Source: a bacterium (GTDB lineage Bacteria > Bdellovibrionota_C > UBA2361 > RFPC01). Taken from it: 64,000 nt of DNA. The position numbers and the translations under genes are program-made. Positions 53,316 through 62,940 of this stretch are shown one piece after another. Under the pieces are notes generated by a model. The model was given only the letters and a program-made list of their open reading frames with translations. It did no database searches and was not told the DNA's origin. The first letter of the stretch is position 1, and each line of letters starts with the position of its first letter. The stretch is from positions 1 to 64,000 of the forward strand of contig RFPC01000001.1 of assembly GCA_009926305.1 (NCBI GenBank). The letters are read 5' to 3'.

Positions 53316-55745
53316 TTGAGTGACTATATTCGGTGGCTAGAGGACGTTTCTCATGAAGATACTGCTGAGGTAGGAGGAAAGAACGCTTCTCTTGGAGAAC
53401 TGTTTCGAGAATTAACAAAAGACGGCATACAAGTGCCCTATGGATTCGTCATTACCGCAAGTGCCTATCGTAGGTTTCTCCGGGTTGCTCAGATTGAGGC
53501 TCGTATCATGCAGCTTCTTTCAGTGCTTGATACAAAAGATCTTTCTGATCTGCAAAAACGTGCACGAGCAATACGTGAGTTAATTATATCTGCTAGTTTT
53601 GATGATGTATTGAGGGGTGAGATTACTCAAGCATATGCGCATCTTTGCAAAGAGTCTGGCTCACCTGTTGATGTAGCTGTTCGTAGTTCTGCTACTGCTG
53701 AGGATCTTCCCGAGGCAAGCTTTGCAGGGCAGCAAGAGAGTTTTTTGAATGTCTCCGGGGAGCGAGCGTTACTTCAGGCCTGTAAGCAGTGTTTTGCATC
53801 TCTATTTACGGAAAGGGCGATTTCATATCGAGTTGAGCAAGGCTTTGATCAAGATGATATTGCTCTCTCAGTAGGTGTACAGCGCATGGTCCGTGCAGAC
53901 CTTGCTTGCTCAGGAGTCGTCTTCACACTTGATCCAGATTCTGGATTTCAAGACGTCGTACTTATAACTGGGGTGCACGGTCTTGGTGAGCCATTAGTGC
54001 AGGGAAAAATTTCACCAGATGAGTTTTATGTTTTTAAGCCAACGCTCCGTGATGGATATCGTGCAATTCTTGCCAAAAATCTTGGTACAAAGTGGAATAA
54101 GATGGTCTATTCTGAATCAGGTCAAGCTACCACAACAACAATACGTGCTTCCTATGCTGAGCGCTCACGTTTTGTATTAAATGATGATGAGGTGCTCTTA
54201 CTCGCTGAATGGGCATGCCGAATAGAGGATCATTTTTCTAAGAAACTTGGGCGACCGGCTCCCATGGATATAGAATGGGCAAAAGATGGTAATGATGGAA
54301 AGTTATATGTCGTGCAAGCAAGACCCGAAACGGTAGTCTCTCAGCGCGAGCAACATCTGCTCCAAACATATCGACTAAAGCAAGTGGGGGAGGTTCTCCT
54401 GAGTGGACAAGCTATTGGTCAGCGAGTCGGTCATGGAGCAGTACGGGTATGTCCTGATATATCTCGAATGTGTGAATTTCAGCAAGGTGAGATCCTTGTG
54501 GCAGATACAACCGATCCTGATTGGGAACCTCTCATGGAGAAAGCGAGTGCTATTATTACGAATCGTGGTGGACGCACGAGTCATGCGGCGATCGTTAGTA
54601 GAGAACTTGGTGTTCCTTGCGTTGTTGGAACAGAGTTTGCCACTGACACGCTCCGAGATGGTCAAGAAGTAACCGTATCGTGCTCGGAAGGAGAGGTAGG
54701 AAAGGTGTATAAGGGTCTCATTGAATTTGAGGTGGAGGAAGTCTCCCTTCCAAGTTTGCCTACAACGAGTACGAAAGTCTGTTTAAATGTTAGCGAGCCT
54801 CGTAAAGCATTTACCCATGCAGCATTGCCGAATGACGGAGTTGGTCTAACGAGAATTGAATTCATTCTTGGCTCATACATCGGCATTCATCCACGGGCCC
54901 TGATTGATTTCGAGCAGATTAAAGATCCCATAACCCGAAGAGAGATTGAGAAGCTCACCTGGAGCTATCCTCGTAAAGCAGAGTTCTTCATAGAGCGCTT
55001 GGCTCAGGGAGTCGCCATGATAGCAGCAGCGTTCTATCCAAAGCCTGTGATCGTACGATGTAGTGATTTGAAATCAAATGAGTATGCCAGACTTCTCGGA
55101 GGAGAACAGTTCGAACCAGCGGAGGAAAATCCGATGCTCGGATGGCGAGGCGCTTCGAGATACTATGATGAAAGATTCCGTTCTTGTTTTGAGCTTGAAT
55201 GCGAGGCGATTAAGAGAGTCTTTTATACTCTTGGCCTCAAAAATATTATACTGATGGTTCCATTTTGTCGCACGCCAGAGGAGGGGAGAAAGATTATTGA
55301 ACTCTTTAATGATTTTGGGATTCATCAAAGTGATATTCCCATTTATGGTATGTGTGAGATTCCCTCGAATATACTCTTGGCGGATGAGTTTCTTGAAATA
55401 TTTGACGGACTGAGTATTGGTTCTAATGATCTGACACAGCTCGTGCTTGGCGTCGATAGGGATTCTGCATTAGTAGCTCACCTCTTTTCAGAGGTAGAGC
55501 CATCTGTTCAAAAGCTCATACGAGAAGTGATTCAGTCTGCACATCGGCATGGAAAATACATTGGACTTTGTGGAGATGCACCCTCTTCGAATCCAGATAT
55601 CCTTCGTTTTCTCGTTGAAGAGGGTATTGATGCTATTTCAGTTACACCAGATGTTCTCCTGAAGACGCGTATCGCTGTTTCTGCACTAGAAGATGAGACG
55701 AAACCTGAATCATCTGTGTCTTTGGCGCAGGTTCAAGTTCAATAA
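53316..55745 (+). CDS. ppsA: Phosphoenolpyruvate synthase
   Basis: Makes PEP from pyruvate and ATP for gluconeogenesis. N-terminal ATP-grasp region (EVGGKNASLGELFREL; VRSSATAEDLPEASFAGQQESFLNV). The phosphohistidine is in GGRTSHAAIVSRELGVPCVVG. The C-terminal PEP-binding barrel has GWRGASRYY, MVPFCRTPEEG, SIGSNDLTQLVLGVDRDS and GLCGDAPS. 809 aa is full length. The start is TTG 53316, supported by GAGGAGG five bases upstream. In this island it may feed glycan storage together with the phosphorylase. Confidence 0.94.
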   Translation: MSDYIRWLEDVSHEDTAEVGGKNASLGELFRELTKDGIQVPYGFVITASAYRRFLRVAQIEARIMQLLSVLDTKDLSDLQKRARAIRELIISASFDDVLRGEITQAYAHLCKESGSPVDVAVRSSATAEDLPEASFAGQQESFLNVSGERALLQACKQCFASLFTERAISYRVEQGFDQDDIALSVGVQRMVRADLACSGVVFTLDPDSGFQDVVLITGVHGLGEPLVQGKISPDEFYVFKPTLRDGYRAILAKNLGTKWNKMVYSESGQATTTTIRASYAERSRFVLNDDEVLLLAEWACRIEDHFSKKLGRPAPMDIEWAKDGNDGKLYVVQARPETVVSQREQHLLQTYRLKQVGEVLLSGQAIGQRVGHGAVRVCPDISRMCEFQQGEILVADTTDPDWEPLMEKASAIITNRGGRTSHAAIVSRELGVPCVVGTEFATDTLRDGQEVTVSCSEGEVGKVYKGLIEFEVEEVSLPSLPTTSTKVCLNVSEPRKAFTHAALPNDGVGLTRIEFILGSYIGIHPRALIDFEQIKDPITRREIEKLTWSYPRKAEFFIERLAQGVAMIAAAFYPKPVIVRCSDLKSNEYARLLGGEQFEPAEENPMLGWRGASRYYDERFRSCFELECEAIKRVFYTLGLKNIILMVPFCRTPEEGRKIIELFNDFGIHQSDIPIYGMCEIPSNILLADEFLEIFDGLSIGSNDLTQLVLGVDRDSALVAHLFSEVEPSVQKLIREVIQSAHRHGKYIGLCGDAPSSNPDILRFLVEEGIDAISVTPDVLLKTRIAVSALEDETKPESSVSLAQVQVQ

Positions 55746-55763
55746 GAAGAGATTGCTCATATG

Positions 55764-55991
55764 CTAATCGCGTAATTCCATCTCACAGTGGGGACATAAA
55801 AAAATGTCTGGATTACTCATTGGTGGCTCTTCATCCGTTATATCGAGTTCATCAGTGTAGTTAAAAAGTTTGCCACATCTTGAGCAGGCAACAGCAATTG
55901 TATCATCTTTCCGATTGAATTGATCTGAGGTTCGAAGCGTTACATTTCGCTTCCTAGTCTTTTGTCCAAATGACTTCAATTTGTGCACCAT
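55764..55991 (-). CDS. Small zinc-ribbon protein
   Basis: 75 aa from ATG 55991, six bases after the cfa stop. Two CxxC knuckles (VACSRCGKLF and FLCPHCEME) enclose an acidic segment, a rubredoxin-like/zinc-ribbon pattern. The basic N-terminus (KSFGQKTRKRN) could bind nucleic acid. Function unknown; probably co-transcribed with cfa. Confidence 0.7.
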   Translation of the reverse strand: MVHKLKSFGQKTRKRNVTLRTSDQFNRKDDTIAVACSRCGKLFNYTDELDITDEEPPMSNPDIFLCPHCEMELRD

Positions 55992-55996
55992 ATATA

Positions 55997-57256
55997 TTAC
56001 GCCTCTTTCTGAAATAGAACTTGATAGAGTTGACATGGCCCCGTTCGAAAGCTCGCTTCCACACTGTAGAGATAAAATTCCCACATTCTCATGAAGCGCT
56101 CGCTATACTGTCCTCCAAGCTTAAGAACCTGTTCTCGATGTTTATTGAAATTTGCTCTCCAATGAGCAATTGTATGGACATAGTGCTCACGAAGATTTTC
56201 AATATGAGTGATGATAAGCCCTGCTCTTCGCATCTCATAAGTAATCTCCTCAAGTCTTGGAAGATAACCACCTGGAAAAATATATTTCATAAGCCATGGG
56301 TCGGAACCTTCCTCGGGGGCACTAGCCGTAGAAATTGTATGGAGAAGCCCACGTCCACCAGGGCGAAGCACTCGTCGAATCATCCCCATGAATTGTGAAT
56401 ACGATTGTCTCCCCACATGTTCAAACATGCCGATGCTTACAAAGTAATCAAAGGTCCCATCGAGTTCGCGATAGTCAAGAAGAAGTGCCTTGGCTCGATT
56501 GGACATTCCTTTTGGGCCGAGGACATTCTTTACATAGTGATATTGTTTTTGGCTCAGGGTAATGCCTGTGGCATGAATATTTGCAAAGCGTTGAGTAATA
56601 TAATGAAGCATGCCACCCCAGCCACATCCAACATCAACGAGAGATGCATCGCTATCTCTAATGGCAAGCTTATCTGCAATCAGGGAATATTTATTTTGTT
56701 GAATCTCGAAAAGTGTTTCATCAGGTGAACGTTGATAGCCACATGAGTATGTCATTGACCTATCGAGCATATATGAAAAGAAGGTGTTTCCAAGGTCATA
56801 ATGATCTCTAACATTCTTGCTGCTCGAAGTCAGTCGGGTTGGACTTCGAAGGAGATGCTGCAACAAAATGCGTAGCCGTGTTTGTATGTCTTCTCGAATA
56901 TGCTCCCACAGCTTATTCTGAAATAAAATGCAGAAAAAATCTCCAAGAGATCCATGGAGAATCTCCCATTCTCCATCCATGTAGCTCTCTCCGAGGCCAA
57001 GTGAGCCTTGTTGGATAAGCCGTATAAAGAGGTTCTCGTTATGAATACGCCAAGTGCAATCATAGCCAGAGTTTTGTCGCCCATATGTTTGCGTTTTTCC
57101 GTTGGGAAACACGATTCGTAATGTCCCATAATGAATCTGCTGCAGTAATCTGTGTGCAGCAATTGGAACTACGGGAAGAGCTTTTGATGATACTACTCGC
57201 AGTTGGGGACTATGCGTAATATCCTGTTGCGCCTGTTTTTCAATTAAAAATCCCAC
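55997..57256 (-). CDS. cfa: Cyclopropane-fatty-acyl-phospholipid synthase
   Basis: SAM-dependent methylene transfer to unsaturated membrane lipids, typical of stationary-phase and acid stress. A SAM motif VDVGCGWGGMLHYI lies in the C-terminal methyltransferase. SKNVRDHYDLGNTFFSYMLD, MTYSCGY, and HYVHTIAHWRANFNKH are family blocks. 419 aa; the N-terminal domain is slightly longer than E. coli Cfa. It precedes the small zinc-ribbon gene by five bases. Confidence 0.93.
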   Translation of the reverse strand: MGFLIEKQAQQDITHSPQLRVVSSKALPVVPIAAHRLLQQIHYGTLRIVFPNGKTQTYGRQNSGYDCTWRIHNENLFIRLIQQGSLGLGESYMDGEWEILHGSLGDFFCILFQNKLWEHIREDIQTRLRILLQHLLRSPTRLTSSSKNVRDHYDLGNTFFSYMLDRSMTYSCGYQRSPDETLFEIQQNKYSLIADKLAIRDSDASLVDVGCGWGGMLHYITQRFANIHATGITLSQKQYHYVKNVLGPKGMSNRAKALLLDYRELDGTFDYFVSIGMFEHVGRQSYSQFMGMIRRVLRPGGRGLLHTISTASAPEEGSDPWLMKYIFPGGYLPRLEEITYEMRRAGLIITHIENLREHYVHTIAHWRANFNKHREQVLKLGGQYSERFMRMWEFYLYSVEASFRTGPCQLYQVLFQKEA

Positions 57257-57470
57257 TTTAACCCCCCTTGTTTCATATCTTGTGACTGATTAACCGAGAT
57301 GAATTGGTTTGTCGGTGATTTGTATCATTGTTCATCAGGGTGGTGTTTCTAGACGATCGCGATCATGGTAGCTGACATTGGCAAATTCTATTCTTTCTTA
57401 CGATTGAGATTGTACAAAGGATAGCAAGCAGGAAAATCAACCGATGCTGTTCCTTCTTGGAGGAAAAGGG

Positions 57471-57908
57471 ATGAACTTTGAAGCCTATATCGATAGTACA
57501 CGTATATTTATTAGTGACGTTGCTAGTGAACTTGGAACGCCACAGGATATCGATCGAGCTTTTCGAGTTACAAGGGCAGTGTTCGCTGCTCTGCGTGAGA
57601 GATTGACCAAAGAAGAATCTTTCGATCTCATCTCACAACTTCCATTTCTTTTAAAGGCGCTTTACATCGATGGCTGGAATCCTAGTCGACAAAAGGTAGC
57701 TGAGGGACGGCACATCTCTGATTTTGTAGCGACTGTACGACAAGCAGATATGCGCTCAATGTCAAAAGATTTTGGTAATGATCATTCTGCACAGACTTCA
57801 ATAGAGGCTGTATTTCGGGTGCTCAAACAGAAAATTAGTAACGGAGAAGTGGCGCATATAGCAGGTGGATTTCCGAAAGAATTGAAGAGTTTCTGGTTAA
57901 ATGCCTAA
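57471..57908 (+). CDS. DUF2267 family protein
   Basis: 145 aa from ATG 57471 (GGAGG seven bases upstream; the frame is open to 57444). The helical pattern RVTRAVFAALRERLTKEES and ISQLPFLLKALYIDGWNPSR is the DUF2267 signature. The biochemical role of this family is unknown; it is often found beside Hsp20 and other stress genes, as here. First of a three-gene operon (14- and 5-base gaps). Confidence 0.85.
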   Translation: MNFEAYIDSTRIFISDVASELGTPQDIDRAFRVTRAVFAALRERLTKEESFDLISQLPFLLKALYIDGWNPSRQKVAEGRHISDFVATVRQADMRSMSKDFGNDHSAQTSIEAVFRVLKQKISNGEVAHIAGGFPKELKSFWLNA

Positions 57909-57922
57909 AGAGGGGGAAGAGA

Positions 57923-58255
57923 ATGGCGATACGCGAGTTAGAGAAGCAAGAGTGGCAACAGTATTTTTCTCATCTGCCTCAAGCAGGGCAGTATGAAGAG
58001 TTTCAGATTGAGGTGATTTCACCACGAATAGGTGCTCAGGTTGATGCCGCCTGGGAGCCATTTAAAAATATGAAATATGATCCCTCAAACGATGAAATTG
58101 AGATTCTATCACCAAAAGTTGGACACTTCATTCGATCTCCTCAACAGGTTACCGTCGAGGCTAATAATTCTGGAGCTGAGATTATGGAAGTTATAGATAA
58201 GGAGCAAACAAAGTTCATTATAAGCCTACGTACAGCAAAGAAACTTGAACGATAG
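57923..58255 (+). CDS. DUF5335 family protein
   Basis: 110 aa, ATG 57923 with GAGGGGGA upstream. MAIRELEKQEWQQYF at the N-terminus, AAWEPFKNMKYDPSNDEIEI, and the IRSPQQVTVEA block match the small DUF5335 family, which is found with DUF2267 and Hsp20 genes. No catalytic motif is visible. Function unknown. Confidence 0.75.
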   Translation: MAIRELEKQEWQQYFSHLPQAGQYEEFQIEVISPRIGAQVDAAWEPFKNMKYDPSNDEIEILSPKVGHFIRSPQQVTVEANNSGAEIMEVIDKEQTKFIISLRTAKKLER

Positions 58256-58260
58256 AGACA

Positions 58261-60276
58261 ATGAGCATGCCGGCAGGAAGGAATGGTGCGACCGGAGCTC
58301 TCTCCGCACGTCTTCGATTAGAAATGGTTGAGAAGCAGATTCGTGCTCGAGGAATTCATTCTGCAGCAATTCTGTCCGCTATGCAGGTAGTTCCTCGAGA
58401 AGAATTTCTTCCGATCGAGAGTCGTGGTCTTGCATATAAGGACCAACCCGTTCCAATCGGCCACGGGCAAACAATTTCACAACCATATATTGTGGCTCTG
58501 ATGCTTGAGTTGCTTGGTCTCAAATCCACCGACACAGTACTTGAGGTCGGCGTTGGGAGTGGCTATGCAATTGCTATTATCAGTCGGATCGTGACTCGAG
58601 TGTATGGAATTGAATGGCATGCTGACTTAGCGATACATGCCTGTGAGCGAATTCAGAAGCTTGGGTATGAAAATGTAGTTGTTCAGCAAGGAGATGGCTC
58701 CCAGGGATTGCCAGAGAAAGCTCCCTTCGATGCAATTCTTGTATCAGCAGCAGGATGGAGTATTCCAGACGTGCTTCGTAGACAGTTGAAGATAGGTGGG
58801 AAGATGGTTCTTCCTGTCGGTAAAAAGTACGACATACAAAAACTCTTGTGTATTCAACGAGTCAGTAAAGAAAGATTTATTGAAAAGGAGCATGGGTCAG
58901 TACGGTTTGTGCCACTCGTTGGGAGTGCTGGTTGGGACTCGAGGCTTGCTCCCCAGGTAAAGAGCAACGGTACTCTTCCTAAGCTTATTCATGAGGTTGC
59001 TATTCCTTTTGATGACATCTATGGAGATCACTTGGATGGGCTCATAGAGCGCATCGGAGAGAGTCGTATAGTTTTAATAGGTGAAGCAACTCATGGAACA
59101 TCGGAATTTTACACTATACGTGCTGCCATCACTGAGCAGCTAATATCCCGGAAGGGATTTACCATTGTCGCGATTGAAGGTGATTGGCCAGATGCATATT
59201 ATATAAACTCCGACTTACAGGGGAATAAAGAGCATCGACAAGAAGGATTTATTCCCTTTGGTAGATTTCCAATATGGATGTGGAGAAATGCTGAAACGGC
59301 TCGTTTTCTCTGTTGGCTAAAGAGCTATAATTCTCAAATAAAAGAACCAGAAGACCGGGTACTATTTGCTGGACTTGATATTTATAGTCTCCATTCATCG
59401 ATGACAGCAGTTCTTCGTATCCTTGAGCAGATAGATGTGCCGTTGGCTAATAAGGTTCGAGCGCGATATGAGTGTCTGACTCCCTGGGAAGAAGAGCCAA
59501 GCGATTATGGAAGGGCGGTCTTATCTGGAATACGAAAGGATTGTGAAGAGCAAGTTCTCTCTGTTCTACAAGAGCTACTGGAGTGGAGACTTCAACTCAA
59601 TAGCAATGGTCATAAGAAAAGTGACTTAATGAATTTGTTGCAAAATGCCCGCATTGTCGCTAATGCAGAGGAGTATTACCGAAGTCTTTATTGTAGCTCC
59701 ACGAGTTCATGGAATCTTCGTGATCAACACATGTTTGATACTCTGAATCAGCTACTAGAGGGTAATGGAGGGACTTCGCGAGCCGTAGTCTGGGCTCATA
59801 ATTCGCATATCGGAATAGCATCTGCAACAGAGATGGGAAAGCGTGGGGAGTTCAATCTTGGTCAGTTATGCAGAGAGGCTTTCAAGGAGAAAGCATATCA
59901 TATTGGCTTCGGCCTGAATGGAGGTGTGGTAGCAGCTGCTTCCCATTGGGGTGGTAAGCTGGAGAGAAAAAAAATTCATCCAGCTATAAGTGGAAGTTAT
60001 GAAAACATCTTTCACGAATCACACGTACCAAGATGCTTTCTTCCTCTGCGGGAGCCTGCACGTAAGGAGGTATGCGAGGAGCTCAAAGAATCTCGACTCG
60101 AGAGAGCGATTGGTGTCATCTACAGACCAGAGCGAGAGCGATCCAGCCACTATTTTCACGCAGTTCTACCAGAGCAGTTTGATGAATATGTATGGTTTGA
60201 TACTACAAAACCAGTTACCCCCCTTCCAGAAGTAGAATCGCATGGAGCACCTGATATCTTTCCCTTTGGACTATGA
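58261..60276 (+). CDS. Fusion of protein-L-isoaspartate methyltransferase and erythromycin-esterase-like domain
   Basis: 671 aa. Residues about 15-225 are a PCMT domain: PREEFLP, GQTISQPYIVALM, the SAM motif LEVGVGSGYAIAI and the following DAILVSAAG. Residues about 240-655 are an erythromycin-esterase-like (EreA/DUF) domain with its conserved His/Glu residues: IGEATHGTSEFY, EGDWPDAYYIN, WAHNSHIGIA and GEFNLGQL. The two domains would repair isoaspartyl damage and perform an unknown hydrolytic step; the Ere-like part need not be an antibiotic esterase. It follows DUF5335 by five bases. Fusions like this occur in several bacteria, but the role is unclear. Confidence 0.85.
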   Translation: MSMPAGRNGATGALSARLRLEMVEKQIRARGIHSAAILSAMQVVPREEFLPIESRGLAYKDQPVPIGHGQTISQPYIVALMLELLGLKSTDTVLEVGVGSGYAIAIISRIVTRVYGIEWHADLAIHACERIQKLGYENVVVQQGDGSQGLPEKAPFDAILVSAAGWSIPDVLRRQLKIGGKMVLPVGKKYDIQKLLCIQRVSKERFIEKEHGSVRFVPLVGSAGWDSRLAPQVKSNGTLPKLIHEVAIPFDDIYGDHLDGLIERIGESRIVLIGEATHGTSEFYTIRAAITEQLISRKGFTIVAIEGDWPDAYYINSDLQGNKEHRQEGFIPFGRFPIWMWRNAETARFLCWLKSYNSQIKEPEDRVLFAGLDIYSLHSSMTAVLRILEQIDVPLANKVRARYECLTPWEEEPSDYGRAVLSGIRKDCEEQVLSVLQELLEWRLQLNSNGHKKSDLMNLLQNARIVANAEEYYRSLYCSSTSSWNLRDQHMFDTLNQLLEGNGGTSRAVVWAHNSHIGIASATEMGKRGEFNLGQLCREAFKEKAYHIGFGLNGGVVAAASHWGGKLERKKIHPAISGSYENIFHESHVPRCFLPLREPARKEVCEELKESRLERAIGVIYRPERERSSHYFHAVLPEQFDEYVWFDTTKPVTPLPEVESHGAPDIFPFGL

Positions 60277-60395
60277 GCAAACGGTTTGTGATAGGGCAAA
60301 AGGAGCAACCTACTGCTCCAATTTTGCAGATAGTTATTTTCAATGGGAATGAATATTTACCTTCTCAACTCATGTTGAGGCACTTAGGGTAAATT

Positions 60396-60902
60396 TTATC
60401 CCAGAATAGGGTTCATAGCTTCCTCGTTGAGAGAGTGGGTAGATATGTTTGTTAATTCACGATCAATATTTTTTTCATCATTGAGCATATGACCCACAGT
60501 CTCCATGATCTTTTTATACCCTAGGGTTTTCGCGTAGGCTTGGCAGGTGCCAAATCCAGAGATGTCATGATGGTTAAGATGTTGAATGGAGACGGCAATT
60601 CCAGCTTCTCGGACTTGAAGGTCGGTTGAGCGACTAATGATTTCAGTCGCCTCATGAATGAGACCACGGGTCGCTTCGCATCCTTCTCCCCCAATATCAG
60701 CGTCAAGCTCAAGGAAGATATTTTCCAATGTCTCAAGATGATGTCGAGTCTTTTTCTGAAGCTCTTCAATGACTTTTCGAAGTTCGGGTGTTTTCGCTTC
60801 TTTCAGCAAAGTCGGAAAGAAGCCAAGTTGTCGATTTGCTGAATCGTATCGGTCTCTGAGTTGTTCAATAAAGAGGTCCTTCAAGTTTGCAATCTTACTC
60901 AT
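60396..60902 (-). CDS. YciE-type ferritin-like protein (DUF892)
   Basis: 168 aa from ATG 60902 (GGAG six bases upstream). DUF892 signatures: LKDLFIEQLRDRYDSANRQL, TRHHLETLENIF with metal-ligand-like His/Glu, IQHLNHHDISGFGTCQAYAKTLGY. The four-helix bundle has ferritin-like spacing and may bind a di-metal centre. Stress-induced in many bacteria; exact function unknown. Confidence 0.85.
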   Translation of the reverse strand: MSKIANLKDLFIEQLRDRYDSANRQLGFFPTLLKEAKTPELRKVIEELQKKTRHHLETLENIFLELDADIGGEGCEATRGLIHEATEIISRSTDLQVREAGIAVSIQHLNHHDISGFGTCQAYAKTLGYKKIMETVGHMLNDEKNIDRELTNISTHSLNEEAMNPILG

Positions 60903-61025
60903 ACTAAACTCCATTGATAACTTGCTACGCTATTGTGAATTTAATTGTGATGTTATTGAGCAATCGTGTCAGTGATAACGATCAGCTTATGGTACTAGAA
61001 GTATCATCTGGCAAGTGGAGCAGAG

Positions 61026-62225
61026 ATGAATCAAAGCCTGATGAATCATAGCCTGTACAGAGCTCCTCGTAATGAGAGAATTGCTCTTGCCAAAGGGTTG
61101 ATGGAAGATTTTGTGAATTCAACAGGGCTACTCGGAGATCCTGCCACAAGTCGGCGCTATCTATGGACCGATGCATTCGCAGTCTGTAACTTGGTCTCAC
61201 TCTATCGCCTTACTCAACAAAAGAGATTCTTACAATTAGCTCTGAAGCTTGTGGTACAGGTTCATGAGGTCTTGGGACGTCATCGTGAAGATGATATCCG
61301 AACAGGATGGTTGAGCGGTTTTAATGAGCATCAGGGCCGAAAACATCCAACAAGTGGTGGTTTGCGAATTGGCAAGAAGTTAATGGAGCGACATGCCACT
61401 GAGTCATTTGATGAGCAGCTAGAGTGGAGTCGTGATGGACAGTATTTTCATTATCTTGCAAAGTGGGCTCACGCACTTTCCGTAATTGGTTACGAGACAG
61501 GAGATAAGACATATCATAGGCAGGCATACGAGCTCATTAAAGCCACCTTACCCAAGTTTCTCTATCAAACTGCATCTTCGATGAATCGTCGAATGTATTG
61601 GAAGATGAGCATTGATCTCTCTCGTCCACTCGTCTCATCAATGGGGCATCTCGATCCTCTCGATGCTCTTATAGTGGTTTATCAGATCCAGAGGAATTAT
61701 TCCGAAAGGAAGGAAGATTTTGAATCTGAGCAAGAGAGCTTGATGGAGATTTGCGGTCATTCGACGTGGAGAACGACAGATATGCTCAGTATTGGTTCTC
61801 TTATGATTGAAGCGTATCGAATGGGACAGCTCATTATGCTTGGAGAGACTCTTGATGTTTCACTCCTCTATGAAGTTATTCATGGAGCCTATGAAGGGCT
61901 CTCAGAGCTCGAAGGGGTAGATTGGGATACTAACCCGGAGCTCCGCTTGGCTTTCCGAGAGTTGGGACTCGTTATCGGACTCAAAGCCATTGGGCGTTTT
62001 TCTGAATTGGTACTTCAAGAGAAAGGTCTGCGAGATGTTCTTGCAAAATCTCTAGTCGCCTTTGAACGCTTCTTGCCCCTTGTTGGAGTAATAGAAAGTT
62101 TCTGGTTAGCTCCTGAGCATAGGCTAAATAATACCTGGATTCAGCATGTAGACATAAACGAGGCAATGCTTGTTACTACGCTACTACCCGATGGATTTCT
62201 TGAGTTAGAACCTGAAGAGAGTTGA
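61026..62225 (+). CDS. Unknown helical protein, possible alpha/alpha-toroid enzyme
   Basis: 399 aa, no signal peptide or membrane segment. Repeated aromatic helical stretches (RRYLWTDAFAVCNLVSLYRLT, then FHYLAKWAHALSVIGYETGD and MGHLDPLDALIVVYQIQ) look like the hairpins of six-helical-barrel enzymes such as GH-type or lanthionine-cyclase folds. I recognise no catalytic motif. It lies between the YciE gene (divergent) and the second Hsp20, 95 bases before it, so a stress context is likely. GGAG-like sequence (GTGGAG) precedes the start. Confidence 0.65.
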   Translation: MNQSLMNHSLYRAPRNERIALAKGLMEDFVNSTGLLGDPATSRRYLWTDAFAVCNLVSLYRLTQQKRFLQLALKLVVQVHEVLGRHREDDIRTGWLSGFNEHQGRKHPTSGGLRIGKKLMERHATESFDEQLEWSRDGQYFHYLAKWAHALSVIGYETGDKTYHRQAYELIKATLPKFLYQTASSMNRRMYWKMSIDLSRPLVSSMGHLDPLDALIVVYQIQRNYSERKEDFESEQESLMEICGHSTWRTTDMLSIGSLMIEAYRMGQLIMLGETLDVSLLYEVIHGAYEGLSELEGVDWDTNPELRLAFRELGLVIGLKAIGRFSELVLQEKGLRDVLAKSLVAFERFLPLVGVIESFWLAPEHRLNNTWIQHVDINEAMLVTTLLPDGFLELEPEES

Positions 62226-62320
62226 TCGATATCATAGGCGAAAATAAAGAGCAGATTTACAGTTTTGGATATCGGGTTGACCCGTCTTAAAAGAACACAA
62301 TACTTAAGGAGGTATTCAAA

Positions 62321-62794
62321 ATGACATTTCTACCATCGCTCTTTGAGCCTAGGTCCCGTCTTTCATCATTCTTTCCATCTCTACGCCGTGAGCGTTATGG
62401 TGATGTTGAGGATGTAATGGAGAATCTATGGAGTCAATTTCCCGTTCCTGCATACACCATAGGAGTGAATGGAAAGCGGTTTCCGATAGACATCGAGGAG
62501 CAAAATGATAAGTACGTTATTCAGGCTGAGATGCCGGGTATTAGCAAAGAGAACATTGATATTACTCTGAAGGATAAGGTGCTAATTGTCCGATATGAAC
62601 AAGGTGAAGAAAAGGAGGAAAAGGGGAAAAGCTATCTTTGTCGCGAATGCTGGAAAGGATCATCATCGCGTTCAGTCATGTTGCCACATGCAAAGGGAGA
62701 GCAGGATGTCGAGGCAACATTACGTGATGGCGTATTAAAAATTGAGGTGAAGAAGGAGCCAGCTGAGGTTTCAAAGAGAATTGCTATCCACTAG
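62321..62794 (+). CDS. Small heat shock protein, Hsp20 family (second copy)
   Basis: 157 aa, ATG 62321 with a near-perfect AAGGAGG nine bases upstream. Alpha-crystallin domain about residues 48-150 (FPIDIEEQNDKYVIQAEMPG; VLIVRYEQGEE; DGVLKIEVKKE) and a C-terminal IAIH tail. It differs clearly from the copy at 35764. I could not find an equally good sigma-32 promoter here. A strong hairpin follows its stop. Confidence 0.93.
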   Translation: MTFLPSLFEPRSRLSSFFPSLRRERYGDVEDVMENLWSQFPVPAYTIGVNGKRFPIDIEEQNDKYVIQAEMPGISKENIDITLKDKVLIVRYEQGEEKEEKGKSYLCRECWKGSSSRSVMLPHAKGEQDVEATLRDGVLKIEVKKEPAEVSKRIAIH

Positions 62795-62820
62795 TTGAAA
62801 ATATTTCGATAGTACGAGGA

Positions 62821-62854
62821 TGGAGTCTCTTCCTAAGAGACTCCACTTTGTATT
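62821..62854 (+). terminator. Intrinsic terminator after second Hsp20 gene
   Basis: TGGAGTCTCT (62821-62830) pairs perfectly with AGAGACTCCA (62836-62845) around a 5-nt loop; a T-rich tail (CTTTGTATTTT) follows. Confidence 0.8.
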
Positions 62855-62940
62855 TTGAATTGGTGATATAACCCATCAATCGGGAGAAATTACTTTGAAA
62901 GAGTGTAAGATAACTATTCTCTTGTCATAACCATTCTTCG

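Noticed and set aside
58261-60276. Macrolide resistance gene
   Set aside because: The Ere-like domain is fused to PCMT and sits among stress genes; most such homologues are not antibiotic esterases.
62277-62304. TTGACC…AATACT as promoter of the second Hsp20
   Set aside because: Would start transcription inside the ribosome binding site; the -10 match is poor.
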